Source: CALKJU01 sp046349355 (GTDB lineage Bacteria; Pseudomonadota; Alphaproteobacteria; Geminicoccales; Geminicoccaceae). Taken from it: a DNA stretch of 64,000 nucleotides. Shown piece by piece: positions 1 to 8,528 of this stretch. The notes under the pieces are model-generated. The model was not told the origin of the DNA. It did not search any database and was given only the letters and a program-made list of their open reading frames with translations. The stretch spans positions 1-64,000 of the forward strand of contig JAXMCM010000021.1 of the NCBI GenBank assembly GCA_046349355.1, in the 5' to 3' direction. Every line of letters begins with the position of its first letter. Position 1 is the first letter of the stretch. Both the position numbers and the translations under genes were made by a program.

Positions 1-225
1 GAGAGCGTGCCCTACTTCCTCGTGGCAGGCCTGCTGTTCGTGCTCACCGCGCCGTCGCTGCTGCAGGCGCAGCTGGTACTCTACGGGTTCGTGGTCACCC
101 GCTTCCTGCACTTCGCGGCCTACCTCTCGGCGCAGGCGCACGACATCCGGGCGCTGCTGTGGACGCCGGGCTCGCTGCTGCTGATCTACATGGCCGGGCG
201 CGTGCTGGTGCAGGCGATCGCCTGA
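1..225 (+). CDS. MAPEG family membrane protein, 3' part only
   Basis: The reading frame is open from base 1, so the gene begins before the window and only the last 74 residues are visible. They contain two hydrophobic segments and the C-terminal MAPEG-type pattern: an ESVPYF opening, then R-x-x-H-x-x-AYL, then HDIRALLWTPGSL before a final membrane segment. MAPEG proteins are small integral membrane proteins with four helices, related to microsomal glutathione transferase and prostaglandin E synthase. Bacterial members mostly have no assigned substrate. The stop codon is TGA at 223-225. Family assignment rests on the C-terminal half only. Confidence 0.75.
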   Translation, partial: ESVPYFLVAGLLFVLTAPSLLQAQLVLYGFVVTRFLHFAAYLSAQAHDIRALLWTPGSLLLIYMAGRVLVQAIA

Positions 226-259
226 CGCCCGGCCTCTGCGGGCCGTCCCGAAACGCCGC

Positions 260-306
260 TTGACATAAGGTTCGATATCAAACGATATAGTTTGACATCA
301 AACCTT
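260..306 (+). promoter_or_regulatory. Promoter and large inverted-repeat operator of the nitroreductase-marR operon
   Basis: A TTGACA hexamer lies at 260-265. Overlapping its downstream side is an inverted repeat: AAGGTTCGATATCAAAC (267-283), six-base spacer GATATA (284-289), then GTTTGACATCAAACCTT (290-306). The arms match at 15 of 17 positions. A TATAGT at 286-291 could be the -10 element, with longer than ideal spacing, and would sit inside the dyad. The region is AT-rich compared with its surroundings and ends 16 bases before the first ATG. Since the second gene of the operon encodes a MarR regulator, auto-repression through this site is a reasonable inference. Confidence 0.65.
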
Positions 307-322
307 ATTGCGGGAGGCGGAC

Positions 323-1474
323 ATGGCGGGCAGGCGCAGGTTCCTGGCGATCCTCGGCGGCGGCGTGGTGCTGGCGGCCGGCAGTGCCACCCTGTGGGCG
401 ATGACCCGCGATCCCGTCGCGGCGCGACGCCCGTGGACGACGGCCGGGCAGGCGGGCGAGACGGACCCGCGGCGCCGCGCCCTGTCGTTCGCCGTGCTGG
501 CCCCCAATCCGCACAATCGCCAGCCCTGGCTCGCCGACCTCTCGGCGGACGGCGTCATCACGCTCTATTGCGACCTCGACCGGCGCCTGCCGCAGACCGA
601 TCCGTTCGACCGGCAGATCACCATCGGGCTGGGCGGCTTCCTCGAGCTGCTGGCGCAGGCGGCGGCGGCCGACGGCTACCGCGCCGACATCACGCTGTTT
701 CCGCAGGGCGAGCCGCAGCCGCGCCTCGACGGCCGGCCGGTGGCCGAGGTCCGCCTCGTCCGCGACGAGGGCGTGCCGCGCGAGCCGCTGTTCGCGCAGG
801 TGCTGGCCCGGCGCTCCAACAAGGACGCCTACGACACGGCCCGCCCGGTGGCCGGCGCGGACCTCGCCGCGATCGCCGCCGCCGCCGCAACGCTCCAGCC
901 GGCGTTCACCGCCGACCCGGCCCGCGTCGAGGCGCTGCGGGCCCTGTCCTGGGCGGCGTTCCAGACCGAGATCGGCACCTACGAGACGGCCAAGGAGAGC
1001 GTCGACCTGCTGCGCATCGGGCGGGCCGAGATCGAGGCCAGCCCGGACGGCATCGACCTCGGCGGCGCCTTCATCGAGGGCATGGCGGCGGTCGGGCTGA
1101 TGCGCCGCGAGGACCTGCTCGACCCGTCCTCGCCGGCGTTCGCCCGGCAGCTGCCCTACCTGCGGCCGCCGTTCGACACGGCCATGGCGTTCCTGTGGCT
1201 GGCGACGCCGGGCAACAGCCGGGCGCAGCAGATCGCCGCCGGCCGCGACCATGTCCGGCTCAACCTCGCCGCCACCGGCCTCGGCATCGCCATGCATCCG
1301 TTCAGCCAGGCGCTGCAGGAGTTCCCGGCGATGCGCCCGCACCGCGAGGCGATGCGCGAGGCCCTCGGCATCGCCCCGGGCGACACGCTGCAAATGCTCG
1401 TCCGGCTGGGCTATGGTCCGGCCGTCGCGGCCAGCCCGCGCTGGCCCTACGAGACCCGGATCAGGAGCGCATGA
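323..1474 (+). CDS. Tat-exported nitroreductase-family protein
   Basis: 383 residues. I chose the ATG at 323 because GGGAGG at 312-317 sits just upstream. The N-terminus carries a RRRFL twin-arginine-like motif followed by a hydrophobic stretch, which suggests export in a folded, cofactor-bound state. Near residue 60 is a PNPHNRQPW segment, typical of nitroreductase and Acg-like FMN proteins (S/P-x-x-N-x-Q-P-W). These flavoproteins reduce nitro compounds or quinones with NAD(P)H; the substrate here is unknown. The stop overlaps the start of the downstream marR gene (ATGA), so the two are translationally coupled. Weak similarity in the second half keeps the exact subfamily open. Confidence 0.75.
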   Translation: MAGRRRFLAILGGGVVLAAGSATLWAMTRDPVAARRPWTTAGQAGETDPRRRALSFAVLAPNPHNRQPWLADLSADGVITLYCDLDRRLPQTDPFDRQITIGLGGFLELLAQAAAADGYRADITLFPQGEPQPRLDGRPVAEVRLVRDEGVPREPLFAQVLARRSNKDAYDTARPVAGADLAAIAAAAATLQPAFTADPARVEALRALSWAAFQTEIGTYETAKESVDLLRIGRAEIEASPDGIDLGGAFIEGMAAVGLMRREDLLDPSSPAFARQLPYLRPPFDTAMAFLWLATPGNSRAQQIAAGRDHVRLNLAATGLGIAMHPFSQALQEFPAMRPHREAMREALGIAPGDTLQMLVRLGYGPAVAASPRWPYETRIRSA

Positions 1475-1935
1475 GCGACGGCGGCACCGCGGGCGGCGAC
1501 GATGTGGCCGCCATGTTCCGCTTCCTCAACGAGATCGCCATCATCGCCCAGCTGTCCGGCGCCGCCTTCGAGAAGGTGATGCCGGGGACGATGACGCTGC
1601 CGCAGTTCGCCGTGCTCAACCACCTGACCCGGCTGGGCGGCAACCGCACGCCGCTGCAGATCGCCACCGCCCTGCAGGTCTCCAAGGGGGCGATGACCAA
1701 CACGCTGGGCCATCTCGAGCGCGCGGGCTGGATCGCCGTCCGGCCGGACGAGAAGGACGGCCGCTCCAAGCGCGTCGACCTCACCGACACCGGCCGCGCC
1801 GCGCATGGCGCGGCGGTGCGGGCGATCGCCCCCGAGCTCACCTGGCTCAGCGGTGTCATCGCGCCGGAGCGGGTGCGGGCGGCGACACCGCTGCTCGTCG
1901 AGATGCGCATGGCGCTGGACGAGCGGCGGAACTGA
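1471..1935 (+). CDS. MarR family transcriptional regulator
   Basis: 154 residues. The ATG at 1471 overlaps the stop of the nitroreductase gene, with CAGGAG upstream as ribosome binding site. A winged helix-turn-helix lies around residues 40-105 (TLPQFAVLNHL, then LQVSKGAMTNTLGHLERAGWI, then the DEKDGRSKRVDLTDTG wing), which is the standard MarR fold. MarR dimers usually repress their own operon and release DNA on binding phenolic or oxidising compounds. The inverted repeat at 267-306 is the obvious candidate target. The effector is unknown; a substrate of the nitroreductase would fit. Confidence 0.9.
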   Translation: MSDGGTAGGDDVAAMFRFLNEIAIIAQLSGAAFEKVMPGTMTLPQFAVLNHLTRLGGNRTPLQIATALQVSKGAMTNTLGHLERAGWIAVRPDEKDGRSKRVDLTDTGRAAHGAAVRAIAPELTWLSGVIAPERVRAATPLLVEMRMALDERRN

Positions 1936-2075
1936 GCCAGCGGCGCCGACGCGTGGCCGGGACCGGTGGCCGGGTCGACGGGGGCATGGCGGGTTCCTGC
2001 ACCCGCGGTTGACAGCCCAGGGCAACCCGTCTCCCCTGATGCGATGGCGAGGGCCCGGCAGGACGATCCCAGGCG

Positions 2076-3584
2076 GTGAGGCGGACGCTCCGTTCCCGGG
2101 CGCGGATCGTCGCCGGCCTGCCGGCGCTGTGGCGCGAGGCCGGCCGGCCGCTGGCGCCGCGGCCGCCCGGGCCCGACCGCCTCGACCTCGCCCTGCCGCC
2201 GCCGGCCGATGGCGCGCTGACGCGGCTGGAGCGCGAGGTTCACGCCGGCACCGGCTACCTGCGCTCGGGGTTCCTGGTGCTGCGCGCCAACGCCGAGGCG
2301 CTGCGCTGGCGCATGGCGCTGGCGGACGCGGCGGTGCGCAGCCTCGACCTGCAGTACTATGTCTGGTGGGCGGACCGCAGCGGGACGGCGCTGCTGGCGC
2401 GGGCGCGTGCCGCCGCCGATCGCGGGGTGCGGGTCCGGCTGCTGCTCGACGACCTGACCACCGTGCTCGCCGACGCGTCGACCCCGGTGGTCCGCGACGC
2501 CGCCTTCGCGGCGCTGGCGGCGCACCCCAACATCGCCGTGCGGCTGTTCAACTGCTGGCACAGCCGCAGCCGCCTCGGCCGGCTGCTCGAGCTGCTGGCG
2601 CGCACCGACCAGCTCAACCACCGCATGCACAACAAGGTGCTGGTGGCCGACAACCGCGCCGCCGTCCTCGGTGGCCGCAACATCGGCGACGAGTATTTCG
2701 GCCGGTCGGAGGACTTCAACTTCCTCGACCTCGACGTGCTGGGCATCGGCCCGGTCGCCCGCCAGGCCTCGGCGGTGTTCGACATGTACTGGAACAGCGA
2801 CCTCGTGGTGCCGCCGGAAGCCCTCGGGATCGTGCCCGGGCCGGCCGGCGCGGCGACGCCGGCGGCACCGGCCGGCCCGGCGCCGGCACCGCTCGCCGGC
2901 CTGCCGGCGCTCCTGCCCGGGGCCAGTGTGGTCTATGGCGACGCGCCCGATCCCGACGGCAGCGCCCAGCACGTCTCCAGGGCGGTGCGCGAGATGATCG
3001 GCCGTGCGCAGCGCGAGGTGCTGATCGTCAACGCCTACGTCATCCCCGATGCGGCCTTCGTCGGGTCGCTGCGGGCGCTCGTGGCGCGGGGCGTGCGCGT
3101 CCGGCTGCTGACCAACTCGCTGGCGTCGCACGACGTGCCGGCGGTCAACAGCCACTACAAGCCGTGGCGCAAGCCGCTGCTCGAGGCCGGGGTCGAGCTG
3201 TTCGAGCTGCGCGCCGACGCGGCGCTCAAGGCCGAGCTCGTCGACGCGCCACCGGACAGCGCCGCCTTCATCGGCCTGCACAGCAAGGCCGTGGTGATCG
3301 ACCGCAACCGGGTCTTCGTCGGCTCGATGAACCTCGATCCGCGCTCGCGCCGGCTCAATACCGAGATGGGCACGGTGATCTACGGCGAGAGGATCGCCGC
3401 TGCCGTCGCCGCCGACATCGAGCTGGCGACGCGACCGGAGAACGCGTGGGCGGTGACACTCGACGGCAGCGGTCGGCTGCGCTGGACGTCGTCGGCCGGG
3501 GTGCGCCGCCTGCAGCCGGCGCGGAGCTTGTGGCAGCGCGTCCAGGACGTCGTGTTCATGGCGTTCTCGAAGGAGCTGTACTGA
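2076..3584 (+). CDS. Phospholipase D family protein, cardiolipin synthase-like (ClsC type)
   Basis: 502 residues, starting at a GTG. Two HKD catalytic motifs are intact: H185-x-K187-x4-D192 followed by GGRNIGDEYF, and H402-x-K404-x4-D409 followed by GSMNLDPRS. That arrangement, and the length near 500, match the ClsC/YmdC group of bacterial PLD enzymes, which make cardiolipin from phosphatidylglycerol and phosphatidylethanolamine or act as phosphatidyl transferases. There is no obvious signal peptide. A Pro/Ala-rich linker lies between the two halves near residues 253-285. No partner such as ymdB is adjacent, so the in vivo substrate is inferred only from the family. Confidence 0.85.
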   Translation: MRRTLRSRARIVAGLPALWREAGRPLAPRPPGPDRLDLALPPPADGALTRLEREVHAGTGYLRSGFLVLRANAEALRWRMALADAAVRSLDLQYYVWWADRSGTALLARARAAADRGVRVRLLLDDLTTVLADASTPVVRDAAFAALAAHPNIAVRLFNCWHSRSRLGRLLELLARTDQLNHRMHNKVLVADNRAAVLGGRNIGDEYFGRSEDFNFLDLDVLGIGPVARQASAVFDMYWNSDLVVPPEALGIVPGPAGAATPAAPAGPAPAPLAGLPALLPGASVVYGDAPDPDGSAQHVSRAVREMIGRAQREVLIVNAYVIPDAAFVGSLRALVARGVRVRLLTNSLASHDVPAVNSHYKPWRKPLLEAGVELFELRADAALKAELVDAPPDSAAFIGLHSKAVVIDRNRVFVGSMNLDPRSRRLNTEMGTVIYGERIAAAVAADIELATRPENAWAVTLDGSGRLRWTSSAGVRRLQPARSLWQRVQDVVFMAFSKELY

Positions 3585-3617
3585 GAGCGGGCCGGGGCCG
3601 GCTGCCGCCCCCTCCGC

Positions 3618-4856
3618 TCAGCGCGCGGCGAGCCCGGTCGCCAGCCGGCGGATGGCCTCCTCGACCGTGGCCCGCGGGCAGCCCAGGTTCACCCGCATGT
3701 GGCCGCGTCCCTCGGCACCGAACCTGGCGCCCGGGCTGAGCCACAGCCGCGCCCCGGTCAGCATGAACCGCTCGAGGGCATCGTCGTCCATGCCGAGGCC
3801 GCGGCAGTCCATCCAGGCGAGGTAGAGCGAGGCCGCCGGGAGGACCCGGAGCCCGGCATCGAGGCCGTTGACCGCCGTGGCGAAGCGGGCGTGGTTGGCG
3901 CGCAGGTAGGGGAGCAGCGCCTCCAGCCACGGCTCGCCATGCGCGTAGGCGGCCTCGGCCGCCACCATGCCGAGAAGATTGGCGGCCGGGGACATGTTGC
4001 GGTCGAACTGGCGGCGCAGCGTCTCGCGCAGGCGACGGTCCGGCACGAACAGGTTGGCGCACTGCAGGCCCGGGAGATTGAAGGTCTTGCTCGGCGCGGT
4101 GCAGGTGATGCTGGTGGCGGCGAACCGTTCGCCGAGCGACGCGAACGGGATGTGCCGCCTGGAAGGGTCGAGGACCAGGTCCTGGTGGATCTCGTCGGCG
4201 ACCACGAGCACGCCGCGGCGCTGGCAGATCTCGCCCATCGCCCGCAGCTCGCCTTCCGACCAGACATTGCCGGTCGGGTTGTGCGGGTTGCTGAGGATGA
4301 ACAGCCGCGTGTCGTCGCGAATCGCCGCCTCGAAGACGCGCTCGTCGAAGCGGTAGCCGTCCTCGGTCCGGGTCAGCGGCGCCGCCACCGGGTGCCGGCC
4401 GTTGAGCAGCGCGTCGTCGCGGAAGTGGGCGTAGACCGGCGGCTGCGACAGCACCGAATCGCCCGGCACGGTGAAGGCCTGGATCGCCGTCTTCAGGGCG
4501 GTGACGACGCCCGGGCTCTGCAGGACCCAGTCGCGCGACACGTCCCAGCCGAACCGCCGCGCCTGCCAGCCGGTGACGGCGTCGAGATAGCCGTCCGAGG
4601 CCCCGGCCGCATAGCCGAACAGGCCGTGGGCGACGGCCGCCTGCAGCGCGTCGACCACCGGCTGCGGCGAGCGGAAATCCATGTCGGCGACCCACATCGG
4701 CAACGGCTCGGCGGCGAGCGCGTCGGGCCGCAGGTACATGCGCCCGCCGGCCCACTTGACCGAGTTGGTGGACCGACGGTCGATGACCTCGTCGAACATC
4801 GAGGGGTCCACGCCACCGGCCGGGGTGCTGGCGGTGGCAGAGGCGGTGTCGTTCAT
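3618..4856 (-). CDS. patB: PatB/MalY-type PLP-dependent aminotransferase (probable C-S beta-lyase)
   Basis: 412 residues. I chose the ATG at 4856; a further in-frame ATG at 4946 would add 30 residues with no family match. Fold-type I aminotransferase landmarks are present: MWVADMDF near 54-61, NPHNPTGN at 190-197, DEIHQDL near 221-227, and the PLP lysine K257 in SKTFNLPG. The MWVADMDF and DEIHQDL motifs are characteristic of the MalY/PatB subgroup, which cleaves C-S bonds in cystathionine or cysteine conjugates. It is convergent with the upstream PLD gene. Beta-lyase activity is inferred from the family; simple transamination cannot be excluded. Confidence 0.85.
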   Translation of the reverse strand: MNDTASATASTPAGGVDPSMFDEVIDRRSTNSVKWAGGRMYLRPDALAAEPLPMWVADMDFRSPQPVVDALQAAVAHGLFGYAAGASDGYLDAVTGWQARRFGWDVSRDWVLQSPGVVTALKTAIQAFTVPGDSVLSQPPVYAHFRDDALLNGRHPVAAPLTRTEDGYRFDERVFEAAIRDDTRLFILSNPHNPTGNVWSEGELRAMGEICQRRGVLVVADEIHQDLVLDPSRRHIPFASLGERFAATSITCTAPSKTFNLPGLQCANLFVPDRRLRETLRRQFDRNMSPAANLLGMVAAEAAYAHGEPWLEALLPYLRANHARFATAVNGLDAGLRVLPAASLYLAWMDCRGLGMDDDALERFMLTGARLWLSPGARFGAEGRGHMRVNLGCPRATVEEAIRRLATGLAAR

Positions 4857-5010
4857 CGGACGGGTCCTGGCGGGGCGCGGGATGCGCGCCTCCCCTAGCA
4901 AGCCGGCGTCGCCCGGATAAGGCGCGGATGCCGCGGCCGGGCGCATGGCGGGCTTGCCGCGGACGGAGGCGTCCGGCCGCCTTGCCGGAGGATCGCGGGG
5001 CCGGCGGGCG

Positions 5011-8000
5011 CTACTTCGCGTCGATCACGTCGAGCAGCGCCTTGACCGCCGCCTCCAGCTGCGGGTCGCGGCCCTCCATGACGAAGTTGGGGTCGGTCGG
5101 GACCCGGATGTCGGGCACGATCTCGGTGTTCTCGAAGAACTGGCCCTCCCTTGTCCGGAAGCCGAGCTGGGCCACCGAGAACGACAGGCGCGGCTCCAGC
5201 TGCGGGGCCGTGTAGACCGCCGTTCCGGTGCCGGGGACGCGGTCGCCGACGATCGGGCCCAGGGCCTCGCGCTTGTAGAACATCGGGAAGACCGAGCCGT
5301 CCGAATAGCTGAAGGCGTTCTGGACGAGCGCCGTCGGCTTCGCCCAGCGGTCGAGCGGCGCCGAGCCGAGGTCGACGCCGTTGCGCGTGACCAGGCCGGA
5401 ATGGCGGGTGCCGGACAGGAAGGCGATGAGCTGGTCGTGCAGGAACCCGCCGACGTTGAAGCGCACGTCGACGATGGCGCCCTCGGCCTTGCCGTAGCGG
5501 CCGAGCAGCTCGGCATAGGCCTTGCGCATCTCCTCGTCGTTCATGGCGGCGACGTGGACGTAGCCGAGCCGGCCGCCGGACCGCTCCGCGACGATCGCGC
5601 GGCGCTGCTCGATCCAGCGCCGGTAGGCGAGGGCGGCCTCCTCCGCGATCCCGATCGGCGTGACGACCTGCTCGGCGACGGTCGCGGTGCCGGGAGCCGC
5701 CACGCCCAGCAGCACGCGCTGGCCGGCCTTGCGGTCGAGCAGCGGGACGATGTCGGCGTCCGGCCCGATCGCCGCCCCGTCCACGGTCATGATCACGGCG
5801 CCCGGCACGAGCAGGCTGCCCGGCACGTCCGCCGGCCCGCCGGCGATGACGCCGGCGATCCGGACCCCGGGCCCCGCGTGGGTCAGGTCGTAGTCGACCC
5901 CCAGCGCCGCACCCTGATCCCATGACGGCTCGCCGGGCTGGAAATTGGCGAACATGTGCGAGGCGTTCAGCTCGCCCTGCATCTCCGCCATGAGCTCGGC
6001 GAAGTCCTCCCAGTGCGCGATGTGCGGCAGCTGCCGGGCGTAGAGGTCGCGCATCCGGGGCCAGTCGACCCCGTGCAGGCCCTTGTCGTAGAACTTCGAC
6101 TGCACGAGCCGCCACTGGTGGTCGAACAGGTAGGCCATCTCGGCGCGGTAGTCGTGCGGGGCGGTGGTGTCGAAGGGGATGGCGCGGGCCTCTCCCGTGG
6201 CCAGGTCGTAGGCGTCGATCCGGCCGCCGCCGGCGACGTAAAGCGTCTTGCCGTCGCGATCGACGGCGAAGCGCTCGTCGCCCGCCGCATCCCGCTGGAA
6301 CAGCAGCCGGGCCGCCCCGGTGCGGATGTCCACCGCATAGCCGGACAGTCCGGACCCGGGCGTCAGCACCACGAGGTTCAGCGCGCTGCCGTCGGCGCCG
6401 AGATCGGCGAAGCCGACGATCTGGGTCGCCCCTGTCAGGCGCAGGGTCCGGTCCGGCGCGCCGGCGAAGTCCGGCGGACCGGCGGTGACCGGCTCGCCGG
6501 CGGCGAACGCCGTGGCCGCCTCGCGCGAGAGGAAGGTGCCGACGACGTCCATCGTCGTCGCCTGGTCGTCGAGCGGCCGCGTCGAGTACCGGGTCGACAG
6601 CCAGTAGACCATGGCCCCGTCGCGGCTGAACCGCGGTTCCAGGTCGACGAAGCCGTTCAGCGAGATGTTGTGGCGCTGGCCGGTGGCGACCTCGATGACC
6701 TCGATCTCCGCATTGCCGACGGTGAAGCCGCTGATGGTGGTGACGTAGCGGCCGTCCGGCGACCAGGCGTGGCTGAGGTCGCCCTCCTCGTAGGAGTAGG
6801 TCGCGTCGTCGGGCAGCACGGGATAGATCCTGCCGCTGGCCAGCTCGAGCACCTCGATGGCGTTGCGGCCGTTGCGGTAGGCGACCCTGTCGCCGCCGGG
6901 CGAGTAGAGCGGCTGCAGCAGGTCGGTGTCGGTGTCGAGGAGGACGCTCTCCGCGATCTCGGCGGCATCGACGAAGCCGCTGTCCTCGCCGCGGACGATG
7001 CGGCTCTCGAACAGGTCCCAGTCGAGGCGGCGGTCCGAGGCGTAGAGCAGCTTGCGGCCGTCGGGCGAGAAGCCGACCGAGCGTTCCGCCTGCGGCGTGT
7101 CGGTGATCCGCCGTGTCTCGCCCGTTGCCGCCTTGACCACGAAGACGTCGCCGCGCGCGACCAGTGCGATCTCCGACCCGTCGGGCGACACGGCGATCTC
7201 GCTCACCTGGTCGTCGGCGTCGAGCGGGACGCGGCCGGTGGCGAGCGTGCCCTGCGCGATCCGGATGGCGACCTTCTGCGGCGTGCCGCCGGGCGCCACC
7301 GTCCAGATCTCGCCGTCGTAGCCGTAGCTGACGGTGCCGTCGCGGCTGACCGACAGGCCGCGGACCGGCAGGGTGTCGTGGAACGTGAGCTGCTCGGGCG
7401 CGCCGCTGCCGTCGGCCGGCATGCGCCAGACGTTGGTGCTGACCGCCGGGGCGTCGACGTCGGCCTCGCCGCCGGCCGGCATCTCGGCGGTGAAGTAGAC
7501 GTAGCGGCCGTCGGCGGAGAAGACCGGGCTCTTCTCGCTGGCGCGATGATGCGTCAGCTGCCGGTGCCGGCCGGTGGTCCGGTCGAAGATCCAGATGTCC
7601 GAAGTGCCGTCGGAGATCTGGCGCTTGCGCTGCGGCACCTCGGGCGAGCGGGCGAAGGCGTAGGCGACGAGGTTACCGTCCGGGGAGACCGACGCCTGTG
7701 CTGCCGGGATCGGCATCAGCACGCGCCCGCGTCCGCCGGCGGCCGGCACGGTGCCCACATGCCCGACCATGTACTTGCTGATACCGTCGAAGAAGTTGGC
7801 CTCCATCGGGGCCCGGCCGAAGGCCTGGATGACGACATCGCGGCCGTCCGGGGTGAACGCCAGCGGCCGGTCGAGGAGCGGATTGAACGTGAGCCGGCGG
7901 ATCTCCCCGCCGTCGAGCGGCGCCACGTAGACGTCGCCCTCGTTGAACACGGCGGCGGAGAAGGCGAGCGACCGGCCGTCCGGCGCCCAGACCGGATCGG

Positions 8001-8229
8001 TGGCCCGGTACGGCGGTTCGGTCAGCGGCCTCGCTTCGCCGCCGGCGGCGTCGACCGTGTAGACCCGGCCGCGATAGGTGAAGGCGATGGTCGACCCGTC
8101 CGGCGAGATCGCCGGCGAGCGCATCCACAGCGGCTGCGCCGGGTCCGGCGCTTCCGCGCGCACGGCCGGCGCCGTCTGGAGGGCGACGAGCAGGAGGGCC
8201 GAAACAAGGGCGTACGGCGCGAAACGCAT
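5011..8229 (-). CDS. Tricorn-type S41 family serine protease with beta-propeller domains
   Basis: 1072 residues. Start chosen at the ATG at 8229, which puts a signal peptide (MRFAPYALVSALLLV... AVRAEA) at the N-terminus. The first ~650 residues contain many TolB/PD40-type blades (ISPDGSTIAFTYRG, WAPDGRSLAFS, FSPDGRKLLYASD and similar), forming one or two beta-propellers. Then come a helical core, a PDZ segment (PGVRIAGVIAGGPADVPGSL), and the S41 catalytic domain. The nucleophile is probably Ser976 in FSYSDGSVFP, matching tricorn's serine; GDRVPGTGTAV follows. Tricorn proteases degrade peptides. Here the signal peptide places it in the periplasm. It diverges from the RTX gene at 8529. Confidence 0.88.
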   Translation of the reverse strand: MRFAPYALVSALLLVALQTAPAVRAEAPDPAQPLWMRSPAISPDGSTIAFTYRGRVYTVDAAGGEARPLTEPPYRATDPVWAPDGRSLAFSAAVFNEGDVYVAPLDGGEIRRLTFNPLLDRPLAFTPDGRDVVIQAFGRAPMEANFFDGISKYMVGHVGTVPAAGGRGRVLMPIPAAQASVSPDGNLVAYAFARSPEVPQRKRQISDGTSDIWIFDRTTGRHRQLTHHRASEKSPVFSADGRYVYFTAEMPAGGEADVDAPAVSTNVWRMPADGSGAPEQLTFHDTLPVRGLSVSRDGTVSYGYDGEIWTVAPGGTPQKVAIRIAQGTLATGRVPLDADDQVSEIAVSPDGSEIALVARGDVFVVKAATGETRRITDTPQAERSVGFSPDGRKLLYASDRRLDWDLFESRIVRGEDSGFVDAAEIAESVLLDTDTDLLQPLYSPGGDRVAYRNGRNAIEVLELASGRIYPVLPDDATYSYEEGDLSHAWSPDGRYVTTISGFTVGNAEIEVIEVATGQRHNISLNGFVDLEPRFSRDGAMVYWLSTRYSTRPLDDQATTMDVVGTFLSREAATAFAAGEPVTAGPPDFAGAPDRTLRLTGATQIVGFADLGADGSALNLVVLTPGSGLSGYAVDIRTGAARLLFQRDAAGDERFAVDRDGKTLYVAGGGRIDAYDLATGEARAIPFDTTAPHDYRAEMAYLFDHQWRLVQSKFYDKGLHGVDWPRMRDLYARQLPHIAHWEDFAELMAEMQGELNASHMFANFQPGEPSWDQGAALGVDYDLTHAGPGVRIAGVIAGGPADVPGSLLVPGAVIMTVDGAAIGPDADIVPLLDRKAGQRVLLGVAAPGTATVAEQVVTPIGIAEEAALAYRRWIEQRRAIVAERSGGRLGYVHVAAMNDEEMRKAYAELLGRYGKAEGAIVDVRFNVGGFLHDQLIAFLSGTRHSGLVTRNGVDLGSAPLDRWAKPTALVQNAFSYSDGSVFPMFYKREALGPIVGDRVPGTGTAVYTAPQLEPRLSFSVAQLGFRTREGQFFENTEIVPDIRVPTDPNFVMEGRDPQLEAAVKALLDVIDAK

Positions 8230-8528
8230 CGGCAAGGATCCAGCTCCAACAGGCTCGGCGGCATGGCGGAACGGGTCCGGTACCGCCGGCAAACGCTAGC
8301 CTTGCACCTCCGCACCGACAAGCAAGCGCACCAAACGTCACGCCCGGCCAGGGGGCGCCGGCATCGCCCGGCGCGTTCCCGCAGACTGCCCGGCAGTGGG
8401 CGCGTCGGACAGCGGAGCCGTCGCCGCTGAGACGCTGAACCAACGAAAGTCGAGACGGTGGTCCAATGACCGCCGGCGCCTCGGTTGCCTATCCTCGACG
8501 GCAGCAGGCACCCCGGCCGGAGATGGGC

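Noticed and set aside
292..1935. Single long frame spanning the nitroreductase and MarR genes
   Set aside because: Only its 3' part (from 1471) is coding, as MarR; the 5' part is a shadow of the nitroreductase frame.
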